This document shows, one piece after another, positions 1 through 8,983 of a stretch of DNA of 64,000 nucleotides; the first letter of the stretch is position 1; every line of letters begins with the position of its first letter. The position numbers and the translations under genes are program-made. Where the stretch lies: the NCBI RefSeq assembly GCF_041052385.1, contig NZ_CP163439.1:6375001-6439000 (forward strand). The letters run 5' to 3'. The notes under the pieces are model-generated. The model was not told the DNA's origin and searched no databases. It worked only from the letters and a program-made list of their open reading frames with translations. Source of the DNA: Streptomyces sp. R28 (lineage in GTDB: Bacteria; Actinomycetota; Actinomycetes; Streptomycetales; Streptomycetaceae).

Positions 1-210
1 CGCTTACGTTCGTGTCGTGGCGATCATGGTGATCATGGCGGAGCAGTCATCCATGGACGAGTTGCAAGGGGCACGATTACGCGAACGGCTCACCTCACCC
101 AGCTGGTCGACCGCGTCGCTCCAGGTGATTTCGGAATCCTCGCGCACGGACGCCATTGAGGATGTGGCAAGCGGTGATCGTTGCGCCTGCTCAGGCATGA
201 GGTTGAGAGA
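1..210. other. Upstream segment, no confident gene
   Basis: Short open frames exist on both strands here (71 codons forward from 17, 64 codons reverse ending at 4). Neither shows the strong third-position GC bias of the neighbouring genes and I recognise neither product. I treat the segment as the upstream region of the first polysaccharide gene. It could instead hold the end of something continuing from outside the window. Confidence 0.3.
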
Positions 211-915
211 GTGGACTTCCCCAGCACACTGAAGCAGCTCTCGAAGGCGCAGAAGCCCTCTCGTGGGGTTCCCGGCTACTCACGATTCGTCAATCGGCCG
301 GCCGGAAGGCTGTTCGCGGCCGCGGCTCACCGCATCGGGCTTTCGCCCAACCACGTGACCGCCGCAAGCGGCCTGGTCACCTTTCCGGCCATTGCCGCGA
401 TCGCCATTTACCCCCCCTCACACGTGCTCGGACCATGGGTCACGTTCGCCTTGCTCGTCGGGTTCGCGCTTGATTCCGCGGACGGTCAGCTGGCCCGGCT
501 GCACGGGTCGGCCAGCCCTGCCGGGGCGTGGATGGACCATGTAGTGGACTGCGCGAAGATCCTGAGCGTCCATGCGGCGGTTCTGATTTCGTTCTACCGA
601 TTCTTCGACCTGCCGCGTCCCGTCCTGCTGCTCACCCCGATCACCTTCCAGCTCGCTGCTGTCCTGCTGTTCTTCGGAGGGATCCTGACGGAACAGCTGC
701 GACGGCATCGGGCCGATGGGCACGTCGGCCCGATGCGCCCGCCCTCCGCTGCTCGCGGTATGGCGCTGCTGCCCGTGGATTACGGCCTGCTGTGCCTGAT
801 CTTCCTGTTCCTGGGCAATCAGAAGCTCTTCTTCGCGCTGTACGCCGCCCTGCTCGTGGCCCACCTGATGCTTGTGCCCGCGTTCTTCGCCAAGTGGTTC
901 CGGGAACTCTCCTGA
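211..915 (+). CDS. CDP-alcohol phosphatidyltransferase family membrane enzyme
   Basis: This integral membrane enzyme of about 234 aa would move a phospho-alcohol from a CDP-linked donor to an acceptor. The family signature D-x2-D-G-x2-A-R-x8-G-x3-D-x3-D is complete (D88, D91, G92, A95, R96, G105, D109, D113), and several hydrophobic segments surround it. I chose the GTG at 211, which has GAGG eight bases upstream; a TTG at 181 would add ten residues. It is the first clear gene of the polysaccharide cluster. The cytidylyltransferase at 12140 could supply a CDP-polyol donor, so the pair may decorate a glycan with an alditol phosphate rather than make a phospholipid. Family is certain, substrate is not. 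Confidence 0.85.
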   Translation: MDFPSTLKQLSKAQKPSRGVPGYSRFVNRPAGRLFAAAAHRIGLSPNHVTAASGLVTFPAIAAIAIYPPSHVLGPWVTFALLVGFALDSADGQLARLHGSASPAGAWMDHVVDCAKILSVHAAVLISFYRFFDLPRPVLLLTPITFQLAAVLLFFGGILTEQLRRHRADGHVGPMRPPSAARGMALLPVDYGLLCLIFLFLGNQKLFFALYAALLVAHLMLVPAFFAKWFRELS

Positions 916-963
916 CCCGAACGCCTGACCCGATTCATTCCCCTCACAAAGAAGGGTCGACCC

Positions 964-1524
964 ATGGCAGACACCGCCGTGCCGACCGCCGTGCCGACCG
1001 TCGTGGAACGCTCTCTGCGAGGCTTCACCGGAGCCGGTTACGACAAGGGGCGCCCCCTGCTCGTTCAGGCAGCCTGGTTCGCGGTTCTCAACCTCGTCTT
1101 CGTGAAGTGGTGGTTCCCGGCCCGCTGGCGGCCCGCTGTGCTGCGGGCCTTCGGCGCGCGGATCGGGCAGCGGGTGCTGATCCGTCAGCGGGTGCGCGTG
1201 CACTGGCCGTGGCGGCTGGACATCGGCGACGACGTATGGATCGGCGAGGACGCCTGGTTGCTGAACCTCGAGCGGATCAGCATCGGCAGCGATGCCTGTG
1301 TCTCCCAGGGGGCGTTGCTGTGCACCGGAAGCCACCAGCGCCTCAGCCCCACCTTCGAGTTCGACAACGGGCCCATCCGCCTGGAGCCCGGGGCCTGGGT
1401 GGCGGCGCGGGCCGTCGTGCTGCGAGGGGTCACCGTCGGTCGTGGCGCTGTGGTGGGTGCCGCTGCGATCGCCCACCGCGACATCGCGCCGGCCGAGGTC
1501 GTCACGGCGAGGGGCGTGGGATGA
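964..1524 (+). CDS. WcaF-like hexapeptide-repeat acetyltransferase
   Basis: A 186-aa protein whose C-terminal two-thirds (from about residue 60) is a left-handed beta-helix of isoleucine/valine-rich hexapeptides, such as IGDDVWIGEDAWLLNLERI. It resembles the putative colanic acid acetyltransferase WcaF, which O-acetylates sugars using acetyl-CoA. The N-terminal part carries a hydrophobic stretch ending in KWWFPARWRP, as in WcaF relatives. The start follows the spacer motif AAGAAGGG. Its stop overlaps the next start by four bases (ATGA), so it is translationally coupled to the glycosyltransferase. Likely role: acetylation of a repeat-unit sugar. Confidence 0.85.
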   Translation: MADTAVPTAVPTVVERSLRGFTGAGYDKGRPLLVQAAWFAVLNLVFVKWWFPARWRPAVLRAFGARIGQRVLIRQRVRVHWPWRLDIGDDVWIGEDAWLLNLERISIGSDACVSQGALLCTGSHQRLSPTFEFDNGPIRLEPGAWVAARAVVLRGVTVGRGAVVGAAAIAHRDIAPAEVVTARGVG

Positions 1525-2633
1525 GGCTCGTTCATGTGGTGACGCTCGTCAGCGAGGACGGAGCGTACGGCGGTCCGACAAGCGTGGCGACGGGACAACT
1601 GCAGGAGTGCGCCGCGCGCGGCCATGAGGTCACGCTGCTGTCCTTGTGGCGAGGCAGAGCCCAGGCACCGGCACACATCGGCTCGGTTCCGCTGCGAACG
1701 CGCCCGGCGCGTGCCCTGCTTCCGGGCCGGTTCACCGGGATCATGCACCCGCTGCTCGTCAGGGACATGTGGCGTTCCATGGGCAGGGCCGATGTGGTGC
1801 ACATCCACGCGGGGCGCGACCTCGTCTCCCTCACCGCGCTGGCCGTGGCGGCGTTGCGGGGAAAGAGGTTCTTCACGCAGACGCACGGAATGGTGGAGCC
1901 ACGCCACAGGCTTGTCGCCAAGCTCTTCGACCGCCTGTACGTACCCCTCCTGCGCCGGGCGCGCGGCTGCCTGGTGCTCACCGAGCGGGAGCGGCGGGCC
2001 GTGTCCGAGGTCATCGGGCCGGAGGGGCCGCCGCTGCTGACGTTGCCCAACGGGGTACGGCCCGAGCGCGACGCAGCGGTGGAGCGTCGGCCGTACGCCC
2101 CGGAGGTGCTCTTCATGGCGCGGCTGCATCCGCGCAAACGCCCGGAGGCGTTCGTCGAGATGGCCGCCCTGGTTCACCGGAAGCTGCCCGAGGCGCGGTT
2201 CACCCTGCACGGCCCGGACGAGGGCTCGTTGCCGACGGTGCGTCAGCTCATCACCACCCACGGGCTCGGGGATGTCGTCTCCTACGGTGGGGCGCTGTCG
2301 TACGCCGAGGCGGCGCGGGCCTACGCGAAAGCGGCGGTGTACGTGCTGCCGAGCGTGGACGAGCCGTTCCCCATGACCGTGATCGAAGCCATGTCCGCCG
2401 GAACCCCTGTGGTGTGCACGGACACCTGCGGCATGGCGGACGAACTCGCGCGCCGCGGAGCGGCGATCGTCACCGACGGCAGCCCGCAGGCCATGGCCGA
2501 CGCGGTCTGCGACCTGCTCACCGACGAGAACAAGCGACATGGGCTGGTGAAAGCGGGCAAGTGCGCCGTGGAGGAAGCCTTCTCCATCCACGCGGTGGCA
2601 GACCGACTGGAAGTGCTCTACCGAAATCTCTGA
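1521..2633 (+). CDS. GT4-type glycosyltransferase
   Basis: This 370-aa protein has the GT-B fold pattern. The N-terminal domain carries a GGPTSVATGQL donor/acceptor loop. The C-terminal GT4 domain has the EPFPMTVIEAMSAGTPVV segment, whose two glutamates contact the nucleotide-sugar donor. It should act at the cytoplasmic face, adding one sugar from an NDP- or GDP-sugar to a lipid-linked repeat unit. The ATG at 1521 overlaps the stop of the acetyltransferase. Donor and acceptor cannot be read from sequence. Confidence 0.88.
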   Translation: MRLVHVVTLVSEDGAYGGPTSVATGQLQECAARGHEVTLLSLWRGRAQAPAHIGSVPLRTRPARALLPGRFTGIMHPLLVRDMWRSMGRADVVHIHAGRDLVSLTALAVAALRGKRFFTQTHGMVEPRHRLVAKLFDRLYVPLLRRARGCLVLTERERRAVSEVIGPEGPPLLTLPNGVRPERDAAVERRPYAPEVLFMARLHPRKRPEAFVEMAALVHRKLPEARFTLHGPDEGSLPTVRQLITTHGLGDVVSYGGALSYAEAARAYAKAAVYVLPSVDEPFPMTVIEAMSAGTPVVCTDTCGMADELARRGAAIVTDGSPQAMADAVCDLLTDENKRHGLVKAGKCAVEEAFSIHAVADRLEVLYRNL

Positions 2634-2683
2634 CAGGCCCAGACGGAGGCATCAGGTGACTCGGGGCGCGCAAGGGCGTGGCA

Positions 2684-2767
2684 TATTGGCCTAATTCTGA
2701 TAATTGGTGCATAACCTACCAGGCAGGTCTCAGTGACCACCGATCCCGGGTTTCTGGAGGAGCTGCC
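2684..2767 (+). promoter_or_regulatory. AT-rich leader before the epimerase gene
   Basis: The stretch 2684-2715 is clearly less GC-rich than the flanking coding DNA (gcatattggcctaattctga). It is followed by a strong ribosome binding site, GGAGGAG at about 2757-2763, before the ATG at 2768. A 134-base gap here interrupts an otherwise tight operon, so an internal promoter is plausible. I could not fix a -35/-10 pair. Confidence 0.35.
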
Positions 2768-3748
2768 ATGACCAAGCAGGTGGACGTCGTTGTTGCCGGA
2801 GGCGGGGGATTCATCGGTGGGCATCTCGCAGCCGACCTCCTGGCGCAGGGGCTGTCGGTCCGCTGCGTCGACATCAAGCCGCAGCACGAATGGCACCAAC
2901 TGCACCGCGACGCCGAGAACGTCGTCGCCGATCTGTCGCTTCTGGAGAACGCCCGCGACGCCGTCCGGGGCGCCGGCCAGGTGTACATGCTGGCCGCCGA
3001 CATGGGCGGCATGGGCTTCATCGAGAACCACAAGGCCGCCTGCATGATGTCGGTGCTGATCAGCACCCACATGCTCAAGGCCGCGCACGAGGCCGGCGTG
3101 GAGCGCTACTTCTACTCCTCGTCCGCCTGCGTGTACGCCGCCGGCAAGCAGGCCGCCTCGAACGTCACCGCGCTGAGGGAGGAGGACGCGTATCCCGCAC
3201 AGCCCGAAGACGGCTACGGCTGGGAGAAGCTCTTCTCCGAGCGCATGTGCCGCCACTTCGAGGAGGACTACGGGTTCACCTGTCGTGTAGCGCGCTACCA
3301 CAACGTGTACGGCCCCGAGGGCACTTGGACCGGAGGCCGCGAGAAGGCCCCGGCGGCCGTGTGCCGCAAGATCGCCGAGGCGGCCCTCTCCGGGTCGCAC
3401 CGGATCGACATCTGGGGCGACGGCCGGCAGACCCGTTCCTTCATGTACATCGACGACTGCCTCCACGGCACGCAGATGCTCATGCGCGGGGCCAGCAGTG
3501 TTCCCGTCAACATCGGCTCTTCCGAGCTCGTCACCATCAACCAACTGGTCGACATCGTCGAGGAGATCGCGGGCATCCGCTGTGAGCGCAAGTACCAGTT
3601 GGACGCGCCGCAGGGCGTACGCGGCCGCAACTCCGACAACAGCCTGATCCGCGAACTCCATGGCTGGGAGCCCTCGATCCCCCTCGCCGACGGCCTCGAG
3701 AAGACCTACGCCTGGGTCTACGACCAGGTCAAGCTCGCTCGCTCCTGA
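2768..3748 (+). CDS. GDP-mannose 3,5-epimerase-like SDR enzyme
   Basis: A 326-aa extended short-chain dehydrogenase. The N-terminal Rossmann motif is GGGGFIGG (normally GxxGxxG). The segment LAADMGGMGFIENH and the downstream YHNVYGPEGTWTGGREKAPA are hallmarks of GDP-mannose 3,5-epimerase (GME). The catalytic SSSACVY and YGWEK (Tyr/Lys) motifs are intact. GME converts GDP-D-mannose to GDP-L-galactose or GDP-L-gulose, which would provide an unusual L-hexose donor for the polysaccharide. The ATG at 2768 has a good ribosome binding site. Other NDP-sugar epimerases are possible, but the GME signatures are distinctive. Confidence 0.85.
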   Translation: MTKQVDVVVAGGGGFIGGHLAADLLAQGLSVRCVDIKPQHEWHQLHRDAENVVADLSLLENARDAVRGAGQVYMLAADMGGMGFIENHKAACMMSVLISTHMLKAAHEAGVERYFYSSSACVYAAGKQAASNVTALREEDAYPAQPEDGYGWEKLFSERMCRHFEEDYGFTCRVARYHNVYGPEGTWTGGREKAPAAVCRKIAEAALSGSHRIDIWGDGRQTRSFMYIDDCLHGTQMLMRGASSVPVNIGSSELVTINQLVDIVEEIAGIRCERKYQLDAPQGVRGRNSDNSLIRELHGWEPSIPLADGLEKTYAWVYDQVKLARS

Positions 3749-3776
3749 TCGATCGAATCGGCAGGGAGGGCAACCG

Positions 3777-4979
3777 ATGAGGATCCTCGTCCACGACTAC
3801 AGCGGGCACCCGTTCCAGGCGCAGCTCAGCCGTGAGCTGGCGCATCGCGGCCATGACGTCGTTCACTCGACCTGCCCGGCCTACGTCTCCGGGAAGGGCA
3901 ACCTCGCCGAAAACGCGGTCGCCGGCCTGCGGTTCGTCACCATCGGCGACCACGTCGTCCTGGACAAGGGCGCCTACGTCCGGCGCCTCTTCCAGGAGAC
4001 CCGGCTCGGCCTGGAGCTGGCCCGACAGGTGCGGCGCGAGAAGCCGGACGTGGCGATGCTGGGGAATCTGCCGATCCCGACCCTGGTCGTGGCCGCGTCG
4101 GCGCTGAAGATGCTGCGCATCCCCTGGGTGTTGTGGCACCAGGACATCACCGCCATCGCCCTTCGGAGCTTCGCCGCCGCCGGTGTGTCGAGGCTGATGG
4201 GCGTCGCCGCCAGGGTCTTCGAGCAGGGTGAGAAGTGGTCGGCGCGACGCGCCTCGGCGATCGTGGTGATCGCCGACTCCTTCGTGCGGGTCCACCGGGA
4301 GTGGGGCACCGCCGACAAGGTCACCGTCATTCCCAACTGGGCGCCGCTGGACGAGATCACCCCCGTGGCCCGCGCCAACGCGTGGTCGCAGGAGCACGGC
4401 CTCACCGGCGTCAGGACCGTGCTGTACTCGGGCACGATCGGCCTCAAGCACAATCCCGCCCTGCTGGTGCGGCTGGTCGAGACGCTGCGCGAGCAGGGCG
4501 AACGGGTCCGCCTCGTCGTTGTCAACGACGGCCCGGCCGTCCCGGTCATCAAGGAGGCCGCGGCCGCCCGAGGCGTCGATCTGACCCTGTTGCCCTTCCA
4601 GCCGTACGAGCGGCTGTCCGAGGTGCTGGGCACGGGCGATGTGCTGGTCGTGCTGCTGGCGGCGGACGCCGGGGAGTTCTCGGTGCCCTCCAAGACGCTG
4701 TCCTATCTGTGCGCCGGACGCCCGGTGCTGGGCCTGATGCCGGCGGACAACCTGGCGGCGCAGCTGCTCCGGAAGGCCGGGTCAGCGGTGTTCGCCCCGG
4801 AAGAGTCCTCGCTGGCCGGCGCGGCCACCTGGGTCCGCGAGGTCCTGAGCGACCCGGTGCGCGCGGAGGTGCTGGGCAAGGAGAGCCGGGCACTGGCCGA
4901 GCGGGAGTTCGCTTTGGAGGGCTGCGCCTCGCGATTCGAGGACATCCTGCGGGCCGTAAGCCACTCCGACGCCGGCTGA
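3777..4979 (+). CDS. GT4-type glycosyltransferase (WbuB-like)
   Basis: A 400-aa GT-B glycosyltransferase. It starts MRILVHDYSGHPFQAQLSR, has the inter-domain motif VIPNWAPLDE and the C-terminal donor-site region FSVPSKTLSYLCAGRPVLG. This arrangement is typical of WbuB-like GT4 enzymes of O-antigen and exopolysaccharide clusters. It lies 28 bases after the epimerase gene, with GGGAGGG upstream of the ATG at 3777. It would transfer a further sugar to the lipid-linked intermediate. The donor is unknown; the GME product is a candidate by context. Confidence 0.85.
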   Translation: MRILVHDYSGHPFQAQLSRELAHRGHDVVHSTCPAYVSGKGNLAENAVAGLRFVTIGDHVVLDKGAYVRRLFQETRLGLELARQVRREKPDVAMLGNLPIPTLVVAASALKMLRIPWVLWHQDITAIALRSFAAAGVSRLMGVAARVFEQGEKWSARRASAIVVIADSFVRVHREWGTADKVTVIPNWAPLDEITPVARANAWSQEHGLTGVRTVLYSGTIGLKHNPALLVRLVETLREQGERVRLVVVNDGPAVPVIKEAAAARGVDLTLLPFQPYERLSEVLGTGDVLVVLLAADAGEFSVPSKTLSYLCAGRPVLGLMPADNLAAQLLRKAGSAVFAPEESSLAGAATWVREVLSDPVRAEVLGKESRALAEREFALEGCASRFEDILRAVSHSDAG

Positions 4980-5030
4980 GCCTTTTTCGTCACGGCATGC
5001 CTTCTCATCAACCAACGTCGGGAGCTCTCG

Positions 5031-5744
5031 ATGCGCGAAATTTCATACGAAGAGCAAACGGTCAGGTCCGGCAATCCGCTGGCCCGTTTCGCTCACCGCA
5101 CTCGCACGACGATGGCGGTCGACCTTGTCGACGGGGTGTGCGCGAAGTCGGGAACCGTCGTCGATTTCGGGGCGGGGCCGGGACTCTTCCTGCACGCGCT
5201 CGGCGAGGCGCGCCCCGACGTCACGCTCGTCGGATACGACCGGTACATGGAACCGGCGTATTCCGAAGTGAAGTACGCGGAATCGATGGAAAGCATCGCG
5301 GGGCAGAGCGTAGATGTGCTGACCGCGTTCGAGGTCTGCGAGCACCTCTACGCCCACGAACTCGATGCTCTGCTCGAAGACGCGGTGCGCGTCCTCAAGC
5401 CGAACGGCGCGCTCGTGATCTCCGTGCCGATCATGTGCGGCCTGGCGATCGTGCCGAAGGTGTCGAACTGGATGATTCGCAGCCGCTCGCTCAAGTCGGA
5501 GTACACGCCTACGGAAGTGCTGAAAGCGCTGGTCGGAATGCACGTGAGCCGGCCGCAGAATCCGCGTACCACACACAAGGGCTTTGATTTTCGTGAGCTG
5601 CGGGAGGTCGTGAGGGAGCGGTTCTCTCTCGGTGCCGTGCATATGAGCCCGGTGCCGAACCTGCCCTGGTGGCTGAGCTCGCAGTACTTCATGATTTGTC
5701 GGCCGAAGCGGCAGCCCGCAAGCAATTCAGCTATTTGCGCATAA
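5031..5744 (+). CDS. Class I SAM-dependent methyltransferase
   Basis: A 237-aa protein with the SAM-binding motif I VVDFGAGPGLF, motif II acid VGYDRY, and an AFEVCEHL post-motif. It is a small-molecule methyltransferase of the Methyltransf_11/23 type. Within this locus it may methylate a sugar of the polysaccharide. The flanking spacers and the gene ends are less GC-rich than the neighbours, which hints at separate acquisition. Substrate is inferred from context only. Confidence 0.8.
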   Translation: MREISYEEQTVRSGNPLARFAHRTRTTMAVDLVDGVCAKSGTVVDFGAGPGLFLHALGEARPDVTLVGYDRYMEPAYSEVKYAESMESIAGQSVDVLTAFEVCEHLYAHELDALLEDAVRVLKPNGALVISVPIMCGLAIVPKVSNWMIRSRSLKSEYTPTEVLKALVGMHVSRPQNPRTTHKGFDFRELREVVRERFSLGAVHMSPVPNLPWWLSSQYFMICRPKRQPASNSAICA

Positions 5745-5871
5745 TGCGATCTACGCCCCGCAAGCCCTCAAGCGAAACGCTCCTGGATTCACCCGAAATA
5801 TACCGTGCGTGAGGTACTACTGGGTTGACGAAGATTCAGCCTATTTGTTCGCTTCCGCGAGAGGGGTGCAG

Positions 5872-7347
5872 GTGCAGGGCAGTCAAGAACGCTGCATGGC
5901 CGCGGTCTGCGCCTGGGCCGCTGCACTCATCGGCTTGCTGCCGGTGCTGGTCCTGCAGACCTCCGACGGGCACGTCGGCGCCGCACTCGTCGTGCAGTGT
6001 GTCGTCGTGGCGCATACCGGTGGCGCGCTCACGTGGGTGCTCACCGATACGTCGGTACGGCTCGTCGCGTTCGGTTTCTGGCTCTTCTCCTATGTATGGC
6101 TCGGGCTGGCGCCGCTCGCCATGCTCGCCACCGACACCTACCCCCTCGAATACCGGACCGGCGAGGCCACCGCCTTCTCCGCCACCGTCCTGATCGAAGT
6201 CGGGCTCCTCGCCTACAGCGCCGGAGGGCTCCTGGCCGCCAGGCGCGCGGAGAACCGCTCGGTCGTTCTCGCACCGGTGCTCTCCCGCAGGCTCGCACCG
6301 TTGCCCGTGCTCGTCCTGAGCGGCCTGTCCCTCGTGCTCGCGGTCGTACTCATCCCCCAGCTGGGAGGGTGGGGCGCCTTCTTCACCAGCAGGCAGGCCC
6401 TGTGGCAGCCGGAGGCCGCGAAGGATTCGGAGCGGACGCTGCGTACCTGGATCCTCGCCGTCCCCGCCTTCTGGGCCTTGGTGGGCCTGATCCACCTGCC
6501 CCGCCGCACGGCGGGCGACCGGTGGTTGCGCGGCGCCCGCCGACTGCTGCTCCCGCTGCTGCTCGGGCTCAACGTGGTCGTCAACAACCCGATCAGCAGG
6601 CCGCGCTTCTGGGCCGGCACCGTCCTTCTGGTCCTGCTGTTCTCCTGGAGCCGGTTCACCCGCCCACGGGCCTTCCGCATCACCGCCGCGGCGCTCACGG
6701 CGGTGGTGCTGCTCGTCTTCCCGTACAGCGACTACTTCCGTTACAGCGAACGTGAGGCCGTCCAGGTGGTGAGCCTGACGGAGCAGCTCACCTCGAACAT
6801 GGACTACGACTCCTTCCAGCAGATGCAGACAGGTGTCGACCATGTGAAGGAGAACGGCTTCTCGCCGTCGGACGCGCTCGGCCCCCTTGTGTTCATGGTG
6901 CCGCGCTCCGTGTGGCCGGAAAAGCCGCAGGCCGTCGGCATCACGCTCGCCCAGCATGCGGGCTACGACTTCTGGAACCTCTCGGCACCGTTGTGGATCG
7001 AGAGCTACATGTGGGCCGGCTTTCCCTCTGTGGCGGCCGTCTTCTGTCTGCTGGGTGCGGCCGGGCGCCGTACGGACGACATCCGCGAACGCCTCCGGGA
7101 CCAGCAGACCACGCTCGCGTTCCTGCTGGTCCCGGCCTTCGCCTTCTACCAGATGATCTTCCTGCGCGGCAGCCTCCTGGCCATCGTGGGGCCGATGCTG
7201 CTGCTCCTGGCCGTCCCGTTGTTCATCACCCGCCGCGCCGCCCGGCCCTCCCGGTTCCCTTCACCGGCGCTGCCGCCCGCGACCGCCAGCCACGCATCCA
7301 TCCCCGGAACAGGAGGCATCCGTGACCAGCTCCACCAGCTTCGATGA
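5872..7347 (+). CDS. Wzy-type polysaccharide polymerase
   Basis: A polytopic membrane protein of about 491 aa with roughly ten hydrophobic helices. A large hydrophilic loop in the middle to C-terminal part (SNMDYDSFQQMQTGVDHV to FVMVPRSVWPEKPQAVG) resembles the periplasmic loop of O-antigen polymerases. It would join repeat units outside the membrane. I prefer the GTG at 5872, which has GAGG seven bases upstream; an in-frame GTG at 5809 lacks a ribosome binding site. The 3' end overlaps the next gene by 26 bases. Family assignment rests on topology and neighbours, because Wzy proteins share little sequence. Confidence 0.72.
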   Translation: MQGSQERCMAAVCAWAAALIGLLPVLVLQTSDGHVGAALVVQCVVVAHTGGALTWVLTDTSVRLVAFGFWLFSYVWLGLAPLAMLATDTYPLEYRTGEATAFSATVLIEVGLLAYSAGGLLAARRAENRSVVLAPVLSRRLAPLPVLVLSGLSLVLAVVLIPQLGGWGAFFTSRQALWQPEAAKDSERTLRTWILAVPAFWALVGLIHLPRRTAGDRWLRGARRLLLPLLLGLNVVVNNPISRPRFWAGTVLLVLLFSWSRFTRPRAFRITAAALTAVVLLVFPYSDYFRYSEREAVQVVSLTEQLTSNMDYDSFQQMQTGVDHVKENGFSPSDALGPLVFMVPRSVWPEKPQAVGITLAQHAGYDFWNLSAPLWIESYMWAGFPSVAAVFCLLGAAGRRTDDIRERLRDQQTTLAFLLVPAFAFYQMIFLRGSLLAIVGPMLLLLAVPLFITRRAARPSRFPSPALPPATASHASIPGTGGIRDQLHQLR

Positions 7348-8983
7348 CCGGTACGACGAACCGGACCAGCTCCGCGACCAGCTGCGCCAGCTGCTGAAGT
7401 ACCGCGTGACCATCGCGCTGGGTATCGTCCTCGGGCTGCTCGGGGGACTGCTGCTGGTGCTGCTCCGCGCGGGCAGCTACACCTCCACCGGTGAGATTCT
7501 CGTCCGTTCGACGGTGGACCCGTTCAGCACCTACGGCGTGTCCGCCGACAACCAGGTGAGCATGGGCACCGAGCAGCAGATCGCGCTCAGTGCCTCCGTC
7601 GCGGGCCGTGCGGCGAAGGCGTTGCGTCAACCCTCCCATGCCGACGCTCTGCTGGAGAGGCTGCGGGTCAGCAATCCGCCGCACACCCAGATTCTCCGGT
7701 TCGAGTACACGGCCGGCACGCCGAAGCGGGCGGCCCGGATCACCAACGCGTTCCTCGACGCCTATCTCGCCGATCGCAAGGAGCGGACCGACGCGACGGT
7801 GCGGCGGATGGCGAGCGCGCTGAAGCGGCAGCTCGCCCCGCTGACCAGGAAGAGCAACGCCGAAGCCGGCAAGCCCGGGAGCGCGGCTTTGCGGGACCAG
7901 ATCAACGTGCTGCAGAAGCGGATCTCCGACTTCGAGTCCCGCGACACCACCGGAGGCGACGTCGTACGCAAGGCCGAGCCGCCGGAGCATCCCGCGGGGC
8001 CGGGGCCGGTGGCGCTCATCGGCCTTGGCCTGATGGGCGGACTGGTGCTGGCCGTCCTGCTCGCCTGGCTGCGGTGCGCCTTCGAACCACGGGTCCGCTC
8101 GGTCGGCGAGGTCCAAGGCGCGCTGGGCGCCCCGGTGCTGGCCATCCTCCCGGGCGCCGGGAAGGACGGCGAACTGCTGGAGGTCGGCCGAGTCGCCAGC
8201 AGTCGCGCGGAGGTGTACCGCACCGTCGCCTTCCACCTCCGGCACGGCGATGCCCGTACGGCCGGCGGCACGTTGCTGGTCGTCACCCCGAAGCAGGACC
8301 GCGAGGCCGAGGCGGCCGCCATCAACCTCGCCGCCGTGTTCGCCGAGTCCGGTGAGGACGTACTGCTGGTGGATGCCACCGCGAGCACACCGGGCCTCGC
8401 GGCACGACTGCCGCTGCTGACCGAGGACTTGGGTGAGGACGCCGAACCGCCGCGGCCCCTGGACGGCCGGGTCGTCGTCGACGCGGGCACGGCGGGGCGC
8501 ATCACGCTCTGCCCCGACAGACGGGGCGCCTCCACCGGTGACATCCCGATGTCACCGGTGGTGACGCGTGCTCTGTCGTGTGCCGCTGCCGGAAGGTCCT
8601 CGGTGGTCGTCACGCGGCCGCTGCTGGAACACGCCGACGGTCTCGCGGTCGCCCAACGTGCGGACGGTGTCCTCATCGTGGGCGGCCTGGAGCACACCAC
8701 ACGCGACGACCTCAGGAAGGTTCGCGAGCTGATCAGCTGCTCGGGTGGACACGTCGTGGGCGCGGTGCTCTGCCTGGGCACTCGGCGGAGCCTGCTCCGC
8801 GGTGCCCTGGACGGCGGCCGCCGGGCGGGGGAGCGGGCCTCGTCCGCGATGCCGGCCGCCCGTGCCGAGGGTCTGTCCGGCGCCGCCCACCAGGCCGGCG
8901 GCCATACGCAGGAAGAGCTGATCTCCCAGCCGCAGCAGAGCTCGTCCGCCCAGGACGACACGCTCACCGCCTCCAAAGGATGA
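7322..8983 (+). CDS. Wzz/BY-kinase-like polysaccharide co-polymerase, degenerate P-loop
   Basis: A 553-aa protein with the layout of chain-length regulators. A short cytoplasmic N-terminus leads to TM1 (about residues 29-48), an extracellular Wzz-like domain, TM2 (about 225-247), then a cytoplasmic region resembling a bacterial tyrosine kinase. The segment expected to be Walker A reads LVVTPKQDREAEAAAINLAA (319-338) and lacks the GKT/GKS needed for ATP. The Walker A'-like strand VLLVDAT (about 346) is present. There is no tyrosine-rich C-terminal tail. It probably controls chain length as a scaffold without kinase activity. It is coupled to the polymerase upstream and the flippase downstream. 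Confidence 0.8.
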   Translation: MTSSTSFDDRYDEPDQLRDQLRQLLKYRVTIALGIVLGLLGGLLLVLLRAGSYTSTGEILVRSTVDPFSTYGVSADNQVSMGTEQQIALSASVAGRAAKALRQPSHADALLERLRVSNPPHTQILRFEYTAGTPKRAARITNAFLDAYLADRKERTDATVRRMASALKRQLAPLTRKSNAEAGKPGSAALRDQINVLQKRISDFESRDTTGGDVVRKAEPPEHPAGPGPVALIGLGLMGGLVLAVLLAWLRCAFEPRVRSVGEVQGALGAPVLAILPGAGKDGELLEVGRVASSRAEVYRTVAFHLRHGDARTAGGTLLVVTPKQDREAEAAAINLAAVFAESGEDVLLVDATASTPGLAARLPLLTEDLGEDAEPPRPLDGRVVVDAGTAGRITLCPDRRGASTGDIPMSPVVTRALSCAAAGRSSVVVTRPLLEHADGLAVAQRADGVLIVGGLEHTTRDDLRKVRELISCSGGHVVGAVLCLGTRRSLLRGALDGGRRAGERASSAMPAARAEGLSGAAHQAGGHTQEELISQPQQSSSAQDDTLTASKG

